From: Pseudothioclava arenosa
GTDB lineage: Bacteria; Pseudomonadota; Alphaproteobacteria; Rhodobacterales; Rhodobacteraceae
Length of the DNA stretch: 64,000 nucleotides
Direction: 5' to 3'
Assembly: GCF_002358085.1 (NCBI RefSeq)
Contig: NZ_NTJD01000011.1
Span: 1 to 64,000, forward strand
Under the pieces are notes generated by a model. That model had not been told where the DNA came from and made no database searches. It saw only the letters and a program-made list of their open reading frames with translations. The translations under genes and the position numbers were made by a program. Of the stretch, positions 1 to 8,826 are shown one piece after another. Each line of letters opens with the position of its first letter. Within the stretch, counting starts at the first letter, position 1.

Positions 1-73
1 AATCCACATCCGCGTCGCACTCATCAACCGCTTCAATGCCCTCGGCACCGCCGAGATCGTACGCGTGCCCTGA
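1..73 (+). CDS. 3' end of an unidentified gene (partial)
   Basis: An open frame enters from the left edge (first full codon at base 2) and ends at TGA 71-73, giving 23 visible residues ending in NALGTAEIVRVP. The tail loosely resembles the recognition-helix end of LuxR/FixJ-type DNA-binding domains (a KxGxxxxAELVR-like pattern), but 23 residues are too few to name the family. The GC-rich wobble usage fits a real host gene. It ends where the AT-richer dgt remnant begins on the other strand, so this stop lies at a rearrangement junction. Function not assigned. Confidence 0.4.
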   Translation, partial: IHIRVALINRFNALGTAEIVRVP

Positions 74-114
74 ACATGAAGGGGAAAGGGGAAGTCACGC
101 CTCAAGCCGCCTTT

Positions 115-336
115 CTGCAACAATGCCGTCTCGATGCTATGAATAAGGCGGTGATGGATGTGGTCGTCCGCATAAAGAGGATGCACCTGCGTCTTGTTCG
201 CCAAGCGCCGCAGGGGCGCCGAAAAAACCAGCCTGTCGTAATCCTGCGCATAATTCGGCCTGTCTTCGGCCTCAGAACGTTTTTCGTCCGACAACAAGCT
301 AGTATTGAGCAGCTTCGACCAATCCATTTCTTCCAT
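115..336 (-). pseudogene. N-terminal remnant of a dNTP triphosphohydrolase (dGTPase family)
   Basis: Reading leftward from ATG 336 gives a protein starting MEEMDWSKLLNTSLLSDEKR and continuing with NYAQDYDRLVFSAPLRRLANKT... and HHRLIHSIETAL. This is the strongly conserved N-terminus of Dgt-type deoxynucleoside triphosphate triphosphohydrolases: the DRLxFSxxxRRLxxKTQVxPL block followed by the first HD-domain histidine (H66, in LIHSIE). Similarity stops near residue 72 (about base 120). The frame then stays open to the window edge, but only by running antisense through the 3' end of the neighbouring + strand gene. The HD pair and all later catalytic residues are missing, so enzyme activity is not expected. 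Intact family members are roughly 380-500 residues. Base composition is visibly lower in GC than the flanks. I infer a truncated gene at a rearrangement junction. Confidence 0.75.
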
Positions 337-369
337 AAAATCCCCGCAATTCTCTGAGCAAAACAGCCA

Positions 370-401
370 CAGGAAACAAAAAGCCCCGCCGTGGCGGGGC
401 T
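370..401 (-). terminator. Rho-independent terminator of lepA
   Basis: A 9-bp GC-rich stem with a 2-nt loop lies at 382-401 (agccccgcc / ggcggggct). In the leftward direction it is followed by a T-rich tract (ctttttgtttcc), as expected for intrinsic termination of lepA, whose stop codon is 32 bases upstream. Confidence 0.75.
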
Positions 402-405
402 TTCC

Positions 406-430
406 TACATGTCAGCCCCGCTGACATGTA
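406..430. repeat. Perfect 10-bp inverted repeat next to the lepA stop
   Basis: tacatgtcag, a 5-nt loop (ccccg) and ctgacatgta form a perfect inverted repeat 2 bases from the lepA stop codon and just ahead of the terminator hairpin. It has no T-tract of its own. It could be an mRNA 3'-end stabiliser or a protein-binding dyad; the sequence does not decide between them. Confidence 0.6.
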
Positions 431-432
431 AC

Positions 433-2232
<1,800 letters not shown>

Positions 2233-2330
2233 GGGCGCGCGTATACAGGGGAAAATGGAGGCCGGGAAGGGGGATTGATGGGGCGCCGGATGCTTTGCGC
2301 AAAAGGCCCTGAGCGCCCTGTGTCAATGAC

Positions 2331-3158
2331 TCAGCGCGCGGCGGCGATCCGGCGCAGCTCGTGGCGCGCATCGCGCTGAATCACCCAGGCCGATTGCAGG
2401 AACAACCCCGCGATCGCGAAGGCCGCGATCAGGTCGGGCCAGCGCGAACCGCTCAGTGCGACGAGGCCCGCCGCAACCACGACCGCAGCATTGCCCAACG
2501 CATCATTGCGCGAGAAATGCCAGACCGCCTTGGCATTGGCGTCCCCTTCCCGATGCGGCATGAGCACCCAGGCCGCCCCGAGGTTCACCCCCAGCGCAAT
2601 GAACGCAAGAAGCCCCATTACACCCGCGTCGATCTCGCGCCCGATGAACAGCCGGTAGCCTGTCGCGGCCATCACGCCCAGCCCCATCACTCCAAGGAAC
2701 AGCCCCTGCATCAGCGCCGAACGCGCCCGCCAGACCAGGCTCCAGCCAATCGCGACCAGACCCAGCAAGGTGATCAGCCCATCGCCGAAGAAATCCAGCG
2801 CATCCGCCTTGAGCGCCTGCGAGCCGGTCAGATAGCCGCCCACCATCTCGATCCCGCCATAGCCCAGGTTGAGCACGATCACGATCCATAGCGCTCGGCG
2901 ATAGGCCGGGGTCAGATGATGGGGTTGCGCCTCGTCCGTCGCTGCGGACAGCCGGTCAAGCCGATACCCCGCCGCCGTGATCGCGCGCTCGGCCTCGGGC
3001 AGGCGCGCATCATCCACAGCGACCGGCAGGCTCAGGATCTGCGTCGTTGTCGAGATCTCGGCCGTTTCGATGCCCGCAGAAACGGCCGCCGCGCGCACCT
3101 TGGCCGCGCAAGAGGGGCAATCCATTCCCGTGACCTGATATCGTACCGATGCGCTCAT
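2331..3158 (-). CDS. HMA-domain / cation-diffusion-facilitator fusion transporter
   Basis: A 275-residue inner-membrane protein. Residues 1-65 form a heavy-metal-associated domain with GMDCPSC (cysteines 14 and 17), the metal-binding loop also found in CopZ and P1B-ATPases. The rest carries about six hydrophobic segments arranged as in cation diffusion facilitators, including DALDFFGDGL in TM2 and NDALGNAAVV in TM5. CDF proteins export divalent metals by proton antiport. The classic HxxxD metal site is replaced here by aspartates, so specificity (Zn, Co, Cd, Ni, Fe) cannot be read off. The start at 3158 places the HMA domain at the N-terminus; frames further upstream would add low-complexity residues. 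It is divergent from a CopZ-like chaperone gene 141 bp away, which suggests shared metal-responsive control. Confidence 0.85.
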   Translation of the reverse strand: MSASVRYQVTGMDCPSCAAKVRAAAVSAGIETAEISTTTQILSLPVAVDDARLPEAERAITAAGYRLDRLSAATDEAQPHHLTPAYRRALWIVIVLNLGYGGIEMVGGYLTGSQALKADALDFFGDGLITLLGLVAIGWSLVWRARSALMQGLFLGVMGLGVMAATGYRLFIGREIDAGVMGLLAFIALGVNLGAAWVLMPHREGDANAKAVWHFSRNDALGNAAVVVAAGLVALSGSRWPDLIAAFAIAGLFLQSAWVIQRDARHELRRIAAAR

Positions 3159-3299
3159 CGCCGCCCCACCCTGCAAACCTCGCTCAGCACTAGGCCAGCC
3201 CGGCCAGCGGGGCAAGCCTTCGCCCTTTCCCGCGCCAATCCGGCTTGACCTTTGGCCGCTCGCGCCGCACATCATTTCTCACCAGATCAGGAGAGCGCG

Positions 3300-3488
3300 A
3301 TGATCCTTTCGATCCCGAACATGACCTGCGGCCACTGCAAGAAGGCCGTGGAAGCCGCCATCGAGGAAGTCGGCGGCAAGGCCGAGGTTTTCCTCGAAGA
3401 CCGCGAAGTCGAGGTTGGCGGCCTGCCCGAGGCGACCGTCCTTGCCGCGCTCAAGGCCGCGGGCTACCCGGCTGAAGTCGTCGAGTAA
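3300..3488 (+). CDS. CopZ-like heavy-metal-associated (HMA) chaperone
   Basis: A 62-residue single-domain protein whose NMTCGHC loop (cysteines 10 and 13) is the metal-binding site of the HMA/copper-chaperone family. Such proteins carry Cu(I), or sometimes other soft metals, in the cytosol to exporters or regulators. ATG 3300 is preceded by aggaga at suitable spacing, and the length equals a minimal HMA domain. Upstream, TTGACC at 3245-3250 and CATCAT at 3270-3275 are separated by 19 bp, the lengthened spacer seen in promoters of MerR-type metal regulators such as CueR or ZntR. No clear dyad was found between them, so this is only suggestive. The gene is divergent from the HMA-CDF transporter. 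Confidence 0.88.
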   Translation: MILSIPNMTCGHCKKAVEAAIEEVGGKAEVFLEDREVEVGGLPEATVLAALKAAGYPAEVVE

Positions 3489-3490
3489 GG

Positions 3491-3522
3491 CTTTCATTTT
3501 GCCAAAAATATCCCCCGCGGAG
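3491..3522 (-). repeat. Dispersed intergenic repeat, copy 1
   Basis: Read on the minus strand this is CCGCGGGGGATATTTTTGGC followed by AAAATGAAAG, a copy of the short element also found at 5232, 11314, 11354, 24110, 26836, 26891 and 45748. It lies just after the CopZ-like gene. The rest of the 240-bp gap (3523-3729) shows no gene. Confidence 0.55.
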
Positions 3523-3729
3523 CGTTCCGCCGCGCGGGAGCGCGCGACCGGTATCGCAGATATTGCGATGGCCGCGCCAGCGACCACCAAGGCTCGCCCA
3601 CCGCGCGCAAGCGCCTTGCCTGCTTGGCAAAATTCCGCCCGGAGAATTGCCGGGCGTTGCAAAATCTGCTAGAATCCCGGCTAATTGGCAGGCAGGGCAC
3701 GCACCCTGCCGCAGGTGAGAGGCAGAGCA

Positions 3730-4038
3730 ATGAAAACTTCCCTAATGGCAGCCCTGTGCCTTGGCGCGAGCCTTGCGGGCACCTCCATGGCCTCGGCCGG
3801 CGCAATCGAGAGCGCCTGCATGAAAGCCGGGCGCACCGGCGACCGCGCCTTGTGCGGCTGCATCCAGCAAGTTGCAGACATGACGCTTTCGGGTTCCGAC
3901 CAGCGACGCGCCGCGGCCTTTTTCAAGGAACCGGACGAGGCGCAGAAGGTCCGTCAGTCGGATCGGTCTTCGGACGAAAGCTTCTGGCTGCGCTACAAGG
4001 ATTTCGCGCAGGCCGCCGAAGCGCTCTGCAACCGCTGA
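3730..4038 (+). CDS. Small secreted cysteine-containing protein, unknown function
   Basis: A 102-residue protein with a clear Sec signal peptide (MKTSLMAALCLGASLAGTSM, cleavage expected after ASA near residue 23). The mature part is about 80 residues with four cysteines: one in SACMKAG, a CGC pair, and one near the C-terminus (ALCNR). Paired disulfides in the periplasm are plausible. The start at 3730 follows a purine-rich gaggcagag sequence. I do not recognise a named family; similar small periplasmic proteins are common in Rhodobacterales. It converges tail-to-tail with the phosphatase gene, one base apart. No operon partner is evident. Confidence 0.7.
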   Translation: MKTSLMAALCLGASLAGTSMASAGAIESACMKAGRTGDRALCGCIQQVADMTLSGSDQRRAAAFFKEPDEAQKVRQSDRSSDESFWLRYKDFAQAAEALCNR

Positions 4039-4039
4039 G

Positions 4040-4477
4040 CTAGCGCGCCGCCAGGAGCGCCCGCGCCCCCGCCTCGATCAGGTCGAGGCAGCCGTCGAAG
4101 TCACGCGTATAATAAGGGTCGGGGACATCCTCCGGCCCTTTTGCATCCTGCAGGAACAGCCGCAGCTCGGCCCCGCCCGCAGCAGGGCGGAGCGCCTCGG
4201 CATCGCGCAGGTTCTGCCCGTCCATCGCCAAAATCAGATCGAAGCGGGCAAAATCGGCACGCGTGATCTGACGCGCGCGCAGCTCGCTCAGGTCATAGCC
4301 TCGCGCGCGGGCGGCGGCCTGCATCGGGCCATAGGGCGGCTCGCCAGCGTGCCAGTTGCCGGTGCCCGCCGAATCGAAGCTCCAGTCGCGCCCCGCCTGT
4401 GCGGCCAGCGCGCGGGTCACGCCTTCGGCGGCGGGCGAACGGCAGATATTGCCTAGACAGAGAAACAGGATACGCAT
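4040..4477 (-). CDS. Low-molecular-weight protein-tyrosine phosphatase
   Basis: A 145-residue protein of typical length for LMW-PTPs, cytosolic enzymes that dephosphorylate phosphotyrosine through a cysteinyl-phosphate intermediate. The signature CX5RS loop is CLGNICRS, with nucleophile C7 and arginine R13, at the extreme N-terminus. The acid loop DPYY (in DVPDPYYTRDF) supplies the general-acid aspartate. MRILFLCLGN is the expected start, which fixes the ATG at 4477. A related arsenate-reductase role is possible in this fold, but the tyrosine pair after the aspartate favours a phosphatase. It is divergent from the sirtuin gene, with only 27 bp between the start codons, so the two promoters must overlap or lie inside the genes. 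Confidence 0.92.
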   Translation of the reverse strand: MRILFLCLGNICRSPAAEGVTRALAAQAGRDWSFDSAGTGNWHAGEPPYGPMQAAARARGYDLSELRARQITRADFARFDLILAMDGQNLRDAEALRPAAGGAELRLFLQDAKGPEDVPDPYYTRDFDGCLDLIEAGARALLAAR

Positions 4478-4504
4478 GAAGATATGATAATGAAGGGGGC
4501 GGCG

Positions 4505-5194
4505 ATGGCCAAGATCGTGATTTTGACGGGCGCGGGAATTTCGGCCGAAAGCGGGATCCGGACGTTCCGCGCCTCGGACGGGCTTTGGGAGGAACACCGG
4601 ATCGAGGATGTCGCGACGCCCGAGGGCTGGATGCGCGACCCCGCGCTGGTGCAGCGCTTCTATAATATGCGCCGCAAGGCTGCCGCCGAGGCCACGCCCA
4701 ACGCCGCCCACCGCGCGCTGGCCGAGTTGGAGGCGGACAGGCGCCATAGTGTTCTGGTGGTGACACAGAATGTCGACGACCTGCACGAGCGGGGCGGCTC
4801 GCGCAACGTGATCCACATGCACGGCACGCTGACCGGCTCGCTGTGTCACGCCTGTGGCCACCGCTGGCCCGCGCCTCCGGAGATGCGCCCGCAAGACCCC
4901 TGCCCCGCCTGCTCCCGCCCCGCGACCCGCCCGGATATCGTCTGGTTCGGCGAAATGCCGTATCGGATGGAGGAAATCTGGACCGCGCTGCGCGACGCGG
5001 ATCTTTTCGTGTCGATCGGCACCTCGGGCAATGTCTATCCGGCGGCGGGCTTCGTGGCGGACGCGATGCATGCGGGCGTGCCGACGCTGGAGCTGAACCT
5101 TGAGCCCTCGGCCGGCACGCGGATGTTCGACGAAGCGCGCCACGGCCCCGCGACCGAGGTGGTGCCGGCTTGGGTGCGCGAGCTTCTGGGCTGA
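4505..5194 (+). CDS. cobB: NAD-dependent protein deacylase, class III sirtuin
   Basis: A 229-residue sirtuin that removes acyl groups from lysines using NAD+, controlling enzymes such as acetyl-CoA synthetase. Visible motifs are the NAD-binding GAGISAESGIRTFR, TQNVDDLH, the catalytic histidine in HMHGTL, and a four-cysteine zinc site (CHAC and CPAC). The FYNMRR segment keeps the tyrosine and arginine (Y-x-x-R) that in class III sirtuins bind negatively charged acyl groups, so desuccinylation as well as deacetylation is expected. ATG 4505 is chosen because gaaggggg sits 6-7 bases upstream and it gives the family N-terminus MAKIVILTGAG. Confidence 0.95.
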   Translation: MAKIVILTGAGISAESGIRTFRASDGLWEEHRIEDVATPEGWMRDPALVQRFYNMRRKAAAEATPNAAHRALAELEADRRHSVLVVTQNVDDLHERGGSRNVIHMHGTLTGSLCHACGHRWPAPPEMRPQDPCPACSRPATRPDIVWFGEMPYRMEEIWTALRDADLFVSIGTSGNVYPAAGFVADAMHAGVPTLELNLEPSAGTRMFDEARHGPATEVVPAWVRELLG

Positions 5195-5231
5195 GGGCGG
5201 AGGGGCTCTGCCCCGCCGAGGCAAGCCTCGG

Positions 5232-5260
5232 CCCCCGGAGTATTTTGGGCTCGATGAAAG
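5232..5260 (+). repeat. Dispersed intergenic repeat, copy 2
   Basis: CCCCCGGAGTATTTTGGGC followed by TCGATGAAAG, between cobB and rpmB. It matches the minus-strand copies near 3491 and 11354 almost base for base. A preceding ctctgccccgccgaggc segment is shared in style with the copies at 11314 and 11354. Confidence 0.6.
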
Positions 5261-5313
5261 CGGGGGGCTCGGATAAAAGCCGGGGCGGGGGCGCGAAAAG
5301 TGAGATGAATCGC

Positions 5314-5342
5314 TTGACGCGCGCGGGCTTTCCCCTTATCCC
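5314..5342 (+). promoter_or_regulatory. Probable sigma-70 promoter of rpmB
   Basis: TTGACG at 5314-5319 is followed after 17 bp by a weak -10 (TATCCC, 5337-5342). It lies about 100 bp upstream of the rpmB start. The strong -35 with a degenerate -10 is common in alphaproteobacteria. Confidence 0.45.
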
Positions 5343-5438
5343 CCGCGAACGGATTTCCGGGCGCTGCCGATCGCGGCGCCCGTGTGTGTTGGAGAGAGGG
5401 GCGATTCTAGGCGCCCCGAGGAAACGAGGATTGATGCC

Positions 5439-5726
5439 ATGTCGCGCGTCTGCGAACTGACCGGCAAAGGCCCGACCACGGGCAACAAAGTGAGCCACGC
5501 GAACAACAAGACGCGTCGCCGCTTCCTGCCGAACCTGAATGAAGTCACCCTGATGTCGGACGTGCTGGGCCAGTCGTTCAAGCTCCGCATCTCGGCGCAC
5601 GGTCTGCGTTCGGTCGACCACCGCGGTGGCCTCGATGCCTTCCTGGCGAAAGCCAAGGACGTCGAGCTGTCGGACAAGGCTCTGAAGATCAAGAAAGCGA
5701 TCGCCAAGGCTCAGGCTGCCGCCTGA
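5439..5726 (+). CDS. rpmB: 50S ribosomal protein L28 (bL28)
   Basis: A 95-residue basic ribosomal protein starting [20 protein letters not shown], the canonical bL28 N-terminus. The segment [17 protein letters not shown] is the conserved rRNA-binding core. The longer alphaproteobacterial form carries a lysine-rich C-terminal helix ([13 protein letters not shown]), seen here. The start at 5439 follows aacgagga. The gene is monocistronic, with a clear intrinsic terminator 25 bases after the stop, as usual for rpmB in Rhodobacterales, where it is not joined to rpmG. Confidence 0.97.
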   Translation: MSRVCELTGKGPTTGNKVSHANNKTRRRFLPNLNEVTLMSDVLGQSFKLRISAHGLRSVDHRGGLDAFLAKAKDVELSDKALKIKKAIAKAQAAA

Positions 5727-5751
5727 TCCACAGCGTTTCGCCTGCGTGAGG

Positions 5752-5777
5752 ACCCCGCCCCCGGCGGGGTTTTTGCG
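5752..5777 (+). terminator. Intrinsic terminator of rpmB
   Basis: Stem accccgcc / ggcggggt (5752-5759 / 5763-5770) with a 3-nt loop, followed by tttttgcgttt. Confidence 0.85.
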
Positions 5778-5866
5778 TTTGAGCTGACGATTTCGTGAAG
5801 ACGGCCCGGCGGGGCACTTGATTTTAGTCGTGTCGGAGCGACGAATCGCCCGCTATTCTGCGAGGC

Positions 5867-6220
5867 ATGAACCGGAAGTTTGCACGCGTCTTTCTTGCGG
5901 CCGTGATGGCCGTGACGCTCGCGCTGACCAGCCTGACGATGGCGGTCGCGCGGGGCCAGACGCGCATCGCCGGCGAGATTGTGATCTGCACCGGCTACGG
6001 GGTGACCACGATCTCGGTCGACGAGAACGGTGACCCGACAGGGCCGGTTCATCTCTGCCCGGACATGGTTCTGGCCATGATGGCGGCGCTCGACACGCCG
6101 GTACCGGATTTCACGCGTCCCGAAACCGTTACCCGCGCTGTCGAGGCGCCCGTCGTCGAACTGGCCGGCGCCCTCTGGGCCCCCACACCGCGCGCCCGCG
6201 CGCCCCCGACCCTGGCCTGA
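5867..6220 (+). CDS. Small exported DUF2946-like protein, possibly copper-related
   Basis: A 117-residue protein with a hydrophobic signal or anchor (residues 7-28, VFLAAVMAVTLALTSLTMAV) and a short mature part. The pattern VICTGYGVTTISVDENGDPT followed by GPVHLCPDM, two cysteines around a small beta segment, resembles the DUF2946-type proteins often found beside copper-handling genes. The usual CPDC is CPDM here. The C-terminus is rich in proline, arginine and alanine. It is 36 bp upstream of a PCuAC copper chaperone gene on the same strand, so they are probably co-transcribed. A periplasmic copper-binding or assembly role is inferred from context only. Confidence 0.6.
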   Translation: MNRKFARVFLAAVMAVTLALTSLTMAVARGQTRIAGEIVICTGYGVTTISVDENGDPTGPVHLCPDMVLAMMAALDTPVPDFTRPETVTRAVEAPVVELAGALWAPTPRARAPPTLA

Positions 6221-6256
6221 CCCTTCGCAGATACCTTTGTCAGATCAGGACCAATA

Positions 6257-6784
6257 ATGACCCCTCTCAAGATGCTTCTGGGCGCAGCCGCGCTCACCAT
6301 TGCGCTCCCCGCTTATGCCGAAATCACCATTGAGGCCCCGTTTGCCCGGGTCTCGACGGCGATGTCGAAATCGGGAGCGGCCTTCATGGCGATCCACAAT
6401 TCGGGCTCCGAGGATGACCAGCTCATCGCGGTGCGCTCCGATGTGGCCGCCCGGGTGGAGCTTCATACCCACCAGCAAGGCAGCAATGGCGCCATGCAGA
6501 TGGTCGCCGTGCCGGAAGGATTCCCGATTCCGGCCGGTGGCACGCATATGCTGCAACGCGGGGGGGACCATGTGATGTTCATGGGTCTGCACGAACAGGT
6601 AAACGAAGGCGACATCATCAATGTCACGCTGACCTTTGCGAAAGCGGGCGATATCCCGGTCGAAATCCCGGTCGACCTGAATCGCGGCAACGCAATGGGC
6701 GGCATGCCGATGAATGGCGCGCAGATGCAGGACATGAAGGGGGCTCCGGACGGAATGGAGCCAATGCACCAGCATCAACACTAA
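6257..6784 (+). CDS. PCuAC-type periplasmic copper chaperone
   Basis: A 175-residue protein with a signal peptide (MTPLKMLLGAAALTIALPAYA). Its domain matches PCuAC, the periplasmic chaperone that delivers Cu(I) to the CuA or CuB centre of cytochrome oxidase. The expected methionine/histidine ligand set is visible: HTHQQGSNGAMQM, then about 20 residues on GTHMLQRGGDHVMFMGL. The C-terminal tail is rich in Met and His (MGGMPMNGAQMQDMKG ... MHQHQH), like tails that bind Cu(II) or Ag in this family. It follows the DUF2946-like gene in a probable two-gene unit. Confidence 0.92.
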   Translation: MTPLKMLLGAAALTIALPAYAEITIEAPFARVSTAMSKSGAAFMAIHNSGSEDDQLIAVRSDVAARVELHTHQQGSNGAMQMVAVPEGFPIPAGGTHMLQRGGDHVMFMGLHEQVNEGDIINVTLTFAKAGDIPVEIPVDLNRGNAMGGMPMNGAQMQDMKGAPDGMEPMHQHQH

Positions 6785-6904
6785 ACTCCCACAGGCGGAG
6801 GGGGCCGGGTTCCCGGCTGGCCCGCTCCGACCCGGATCAGGGATATCCCCGCCGCGCAGGGGCCCTCGTGCCCTCGTGGGGCCGGCGGCGGGGACACCAA
6901 CAGA

Positions 6905-6937
6905 AAACCGCCCGGCCGAGCGATCGGCGGGCGGTTC
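6905..6937 (-). terminator. Intrinsic terminator downstream of meaB
   Basis: Stem aaccgcccg / cgggcggtt (6906-6914 / 6928-6936), with an inner ccga/tcgg pairing. In the leftward direction it is followed by ttttctg, matching the end of meaB at 6958. It can also stop rightward transcription from the copper pair. Confidence 0.7.
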
Positions 6938-6957
6938 TTGCATTCTGGCGAGGAGTG

Positions 6958-7944
6958 TCAGGCGCCCAGTCGCGCGAGCATTTCCTGCGCGGCGGCGGCG
7001 GGGGCGGCGTTACCCGCGGCGACGGCATCGCCCAGTTCCGTCATCCGCGCGCGGATCGCCGGGTCGGAGCTGAGCCGCGCCAGAAGCCCCTCGCGCACCT
7101 CGGTTTCGAACCAGTGGCGGGCCTGCGCGGCGCGGCGCGCCTCAAAATGGCCGTTCTCGCGGCGCCAGGCGGCCAGCGTGGTCATGTCTTCCCAGGCCTT
7201 TTGCAGCCCGTTTTCCTCAAGTGCCGAGACCGGCAGCGCCTTGGGGAAACCCTCGGGGTCCTGCGGACGCTTGCGCAACAGCCGCAGCGCCCCGGCATAG
7301 TCCGACACCGTGCGCATCGCTGCCGGCTTGAGGTCGCCATCAGCCTTGTTCACAAGGATCATGTCGGCCATTTCCATGATGCCGCGCTTGACGCCCTGCA
7401 GTTCGTCGCCGCCCGCGGGCGCCATCAACAGGATGAACAGGTCGGTCATTTCCGCGACCAGCGTCTCGGACTGGCCGACGCCCACGGTCTCGATCAGGAT
7501 CACGTCGAAGCCCGCCGCCTCGCACAGGCTGACCGCCTCGCGGGTGCGCCGCGCGACGCCGCCCAGATGCGCCTGCGAGGGCGAGGGGCGGATGAAGGCG
7601 TTCGGATCGCGCGAGAGGCGCTCCATCCGGGTCTTGTCGCCGAGGATCGAGCCGCCCGAGCGCGCCGAGCTCGGGTCGACCGCCAGCACCGCCACCTTGA
7701 GGCCCTGCGCCGTCAGCTGCATGCCGAAGCTCTCGATGAAGGTGGATTTGCCCACACCCGGCGTGCCCGACAGCCCGATCCGCAGCGCCTGCCGCCCCGA
7801 TCTGGCCAGTTCGTGTAACAGCTCCGCCGCCTGCGCCCGGTGATCCGCCCGCCCCGATTCCACCAGCGTGATCGCCCGCGCCAGCGCACGGCGGTCTCCG
7901 GCAAGGATTTTCTGGGCCATGTCGGGAAGAAGATGGGCAGTCAT
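6958..7944 (-). CDS. meaB: MeaB/ArgK-type G-protein chaperone of acyl-CoA mutases
   Basis: A 328-residue GTPase that protects and reloads adenosylcobalamin-dependent mutases such as methylmalonyl-CoA and ethylmalonyl-CoA mutase. Motifs are the P-loop [10 protein letters not shown] (59-68), switch [26 protein letters not shown] (152-160) and the guanine-specificity NKAD (199-202). The length is normal. The C-terminal alpha/beta dimerisation region is present and ends in an Ala-rich tail. No mutase gene is adjacent, but mcl1, phaA and phaB in the same window fit an ethylmalonyl-CoA or methylmalonyl-CoA route in this organism. It is divergent from the DUF3108 gene across a 131-bp promoter gap. 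Confidence 0.93.
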   Translation of the reverse strand: MTAHLLPDMAQKILAGDRRALARAITLVESGRADHRAQAAELLHELARSGRQALRIGLSGTPGVGKSTFIESFGMQLTAQGLKVAVLAVDPSSARSGGSILGDKTRMERLSRDPNAFIRPSPSQAHLGGVARRTREAVSLCEAAGFDVILIETVGVGQSETLVAEMTDLFILLMAPAGGDELQGVKRGIMEMADMILVNKADGDLKPAAMRTVSDYAGALRLLRKRPQDPEGFPKALPVSALEENGLQKAWEDMTTLAAWRRENGHFEARRAAQARHWFETEVREGLLARLSSDPAIRARMTELGDAVAAGNAAPAAAAQEMLARLGA

Positions 7945-8075
7945 TCGGGCCTCGTGGTCGTTTCGCTGTGCCGCAAGATGACGAAGCTGTCACCAAACGT
8001 GAAGTCGTTTCGGTTTCTTGCCCGCTCGGGGCGGTGTATGTCCAGTGCTGACGGGATTTTGTTAAGGAGACCCAG

Positions 8076-8819
8076 GTGTCGCGTATCCGATTTCGAGTGC
8101 CCCGCCCCGTGATGGCCCTCGGGCTGAGCCTTGCGCTCGGCCTTGGCGCGGTGTCGGCGCAGGCCGGCGAAGCCGAGAAAATCGCCTTCGATGTCGAGTT
8201 GAAGGGCATCACCGCCGGTCAGCTCAAGATCAATGCGACGCGCGATGGCAAGGCCTATTCCGCCGCCGGGGTTCTGGAAACCACCGGGCTGGTCGGGATG
8301 ATGCGCAAGATCCGCTACACCGCGACGGTTGTCGGCACCAAGAACACCCGCTTCGTCCCCGCGAAATACACCGAAACCGCCGATACGCCCAAGCGCGAGT
8401 CGGTGTTTGAGATGCTCTACGAGGCCGGGCGCCCGGTGAAGGTCAGCCAGACCCCCGAGCGCAAGCCCAAGGAGTTCGACGTGGCGATCGAGGACCAGGC
8501 TGGCACGCTTGACCCGCTGAGCGCGCTTTACGCCGTGCTGCGCGAGGTTGACCGCGACGAGGCCTGCAAGTTCTCGGCGCAGATGTTCGATGGCGCGCGC
8601 CGCACGCAAGTGAAGCTCTTCGAGCCCAAGGCCGAGGGCAAGCGGGTGATCTGCGCAGGGGAATACCGCCGTCTTGGCGGGTTCCACCCGAAGGACATGG
8701 CCGAAAAGACCTCGATGGCCTTTACCCTGACCTACGAGCCCACCGCCGACAACCGGCTGCGCGTGATCGAGATCGCGACCGAGACGATCTATGGAAATGG
8801 GCGGCTGAAACGGCGATAA
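8076..8819 (+). CDS. DUF3108 exported protein
   Basis: A 247-residue protein starting at GTG 8076, chosen because aaggaga lies 5-6 bases upstream. It carries a signal peptide (hydrophobic core MALGLSLALGLGAVSAQA). The mature region KIAFDVELKGITAGQLKINA, with GLVGMMRKIRYTATVVGT further on, is typical of DUF3108, a beta-rich periplasmic or lipocalin-like domain of unknown function in Proteobacteria. Four bases after its stop is the hrpB GTG, so the two genes are probably co-transcribed, although no functional link is known. Confidence 0.85.
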   Translation: MSRIRFRVPRPVMALGLSLALGLGAVSAQAGEAEKIAFDVELKGITAGQLKINATRDGKAYSAAGVLETTGLVGMMRKIRYTATVVGTKNTRFVPAKYTETADTPKRESVFEMLYEAGRPVKVSQTPERKPKEFDVAIEDQAGTLDPLSALYAVLREVDRDEACKFSAQMFDGARRTQVKLFEPKAEGKRVICAGEYRRLGGFHPKDMAEKTSMAFTLTYEPTADNRLRVIEIATETIYGNGRLKRR

Positions 8820-8826
8820 GGGCGGC

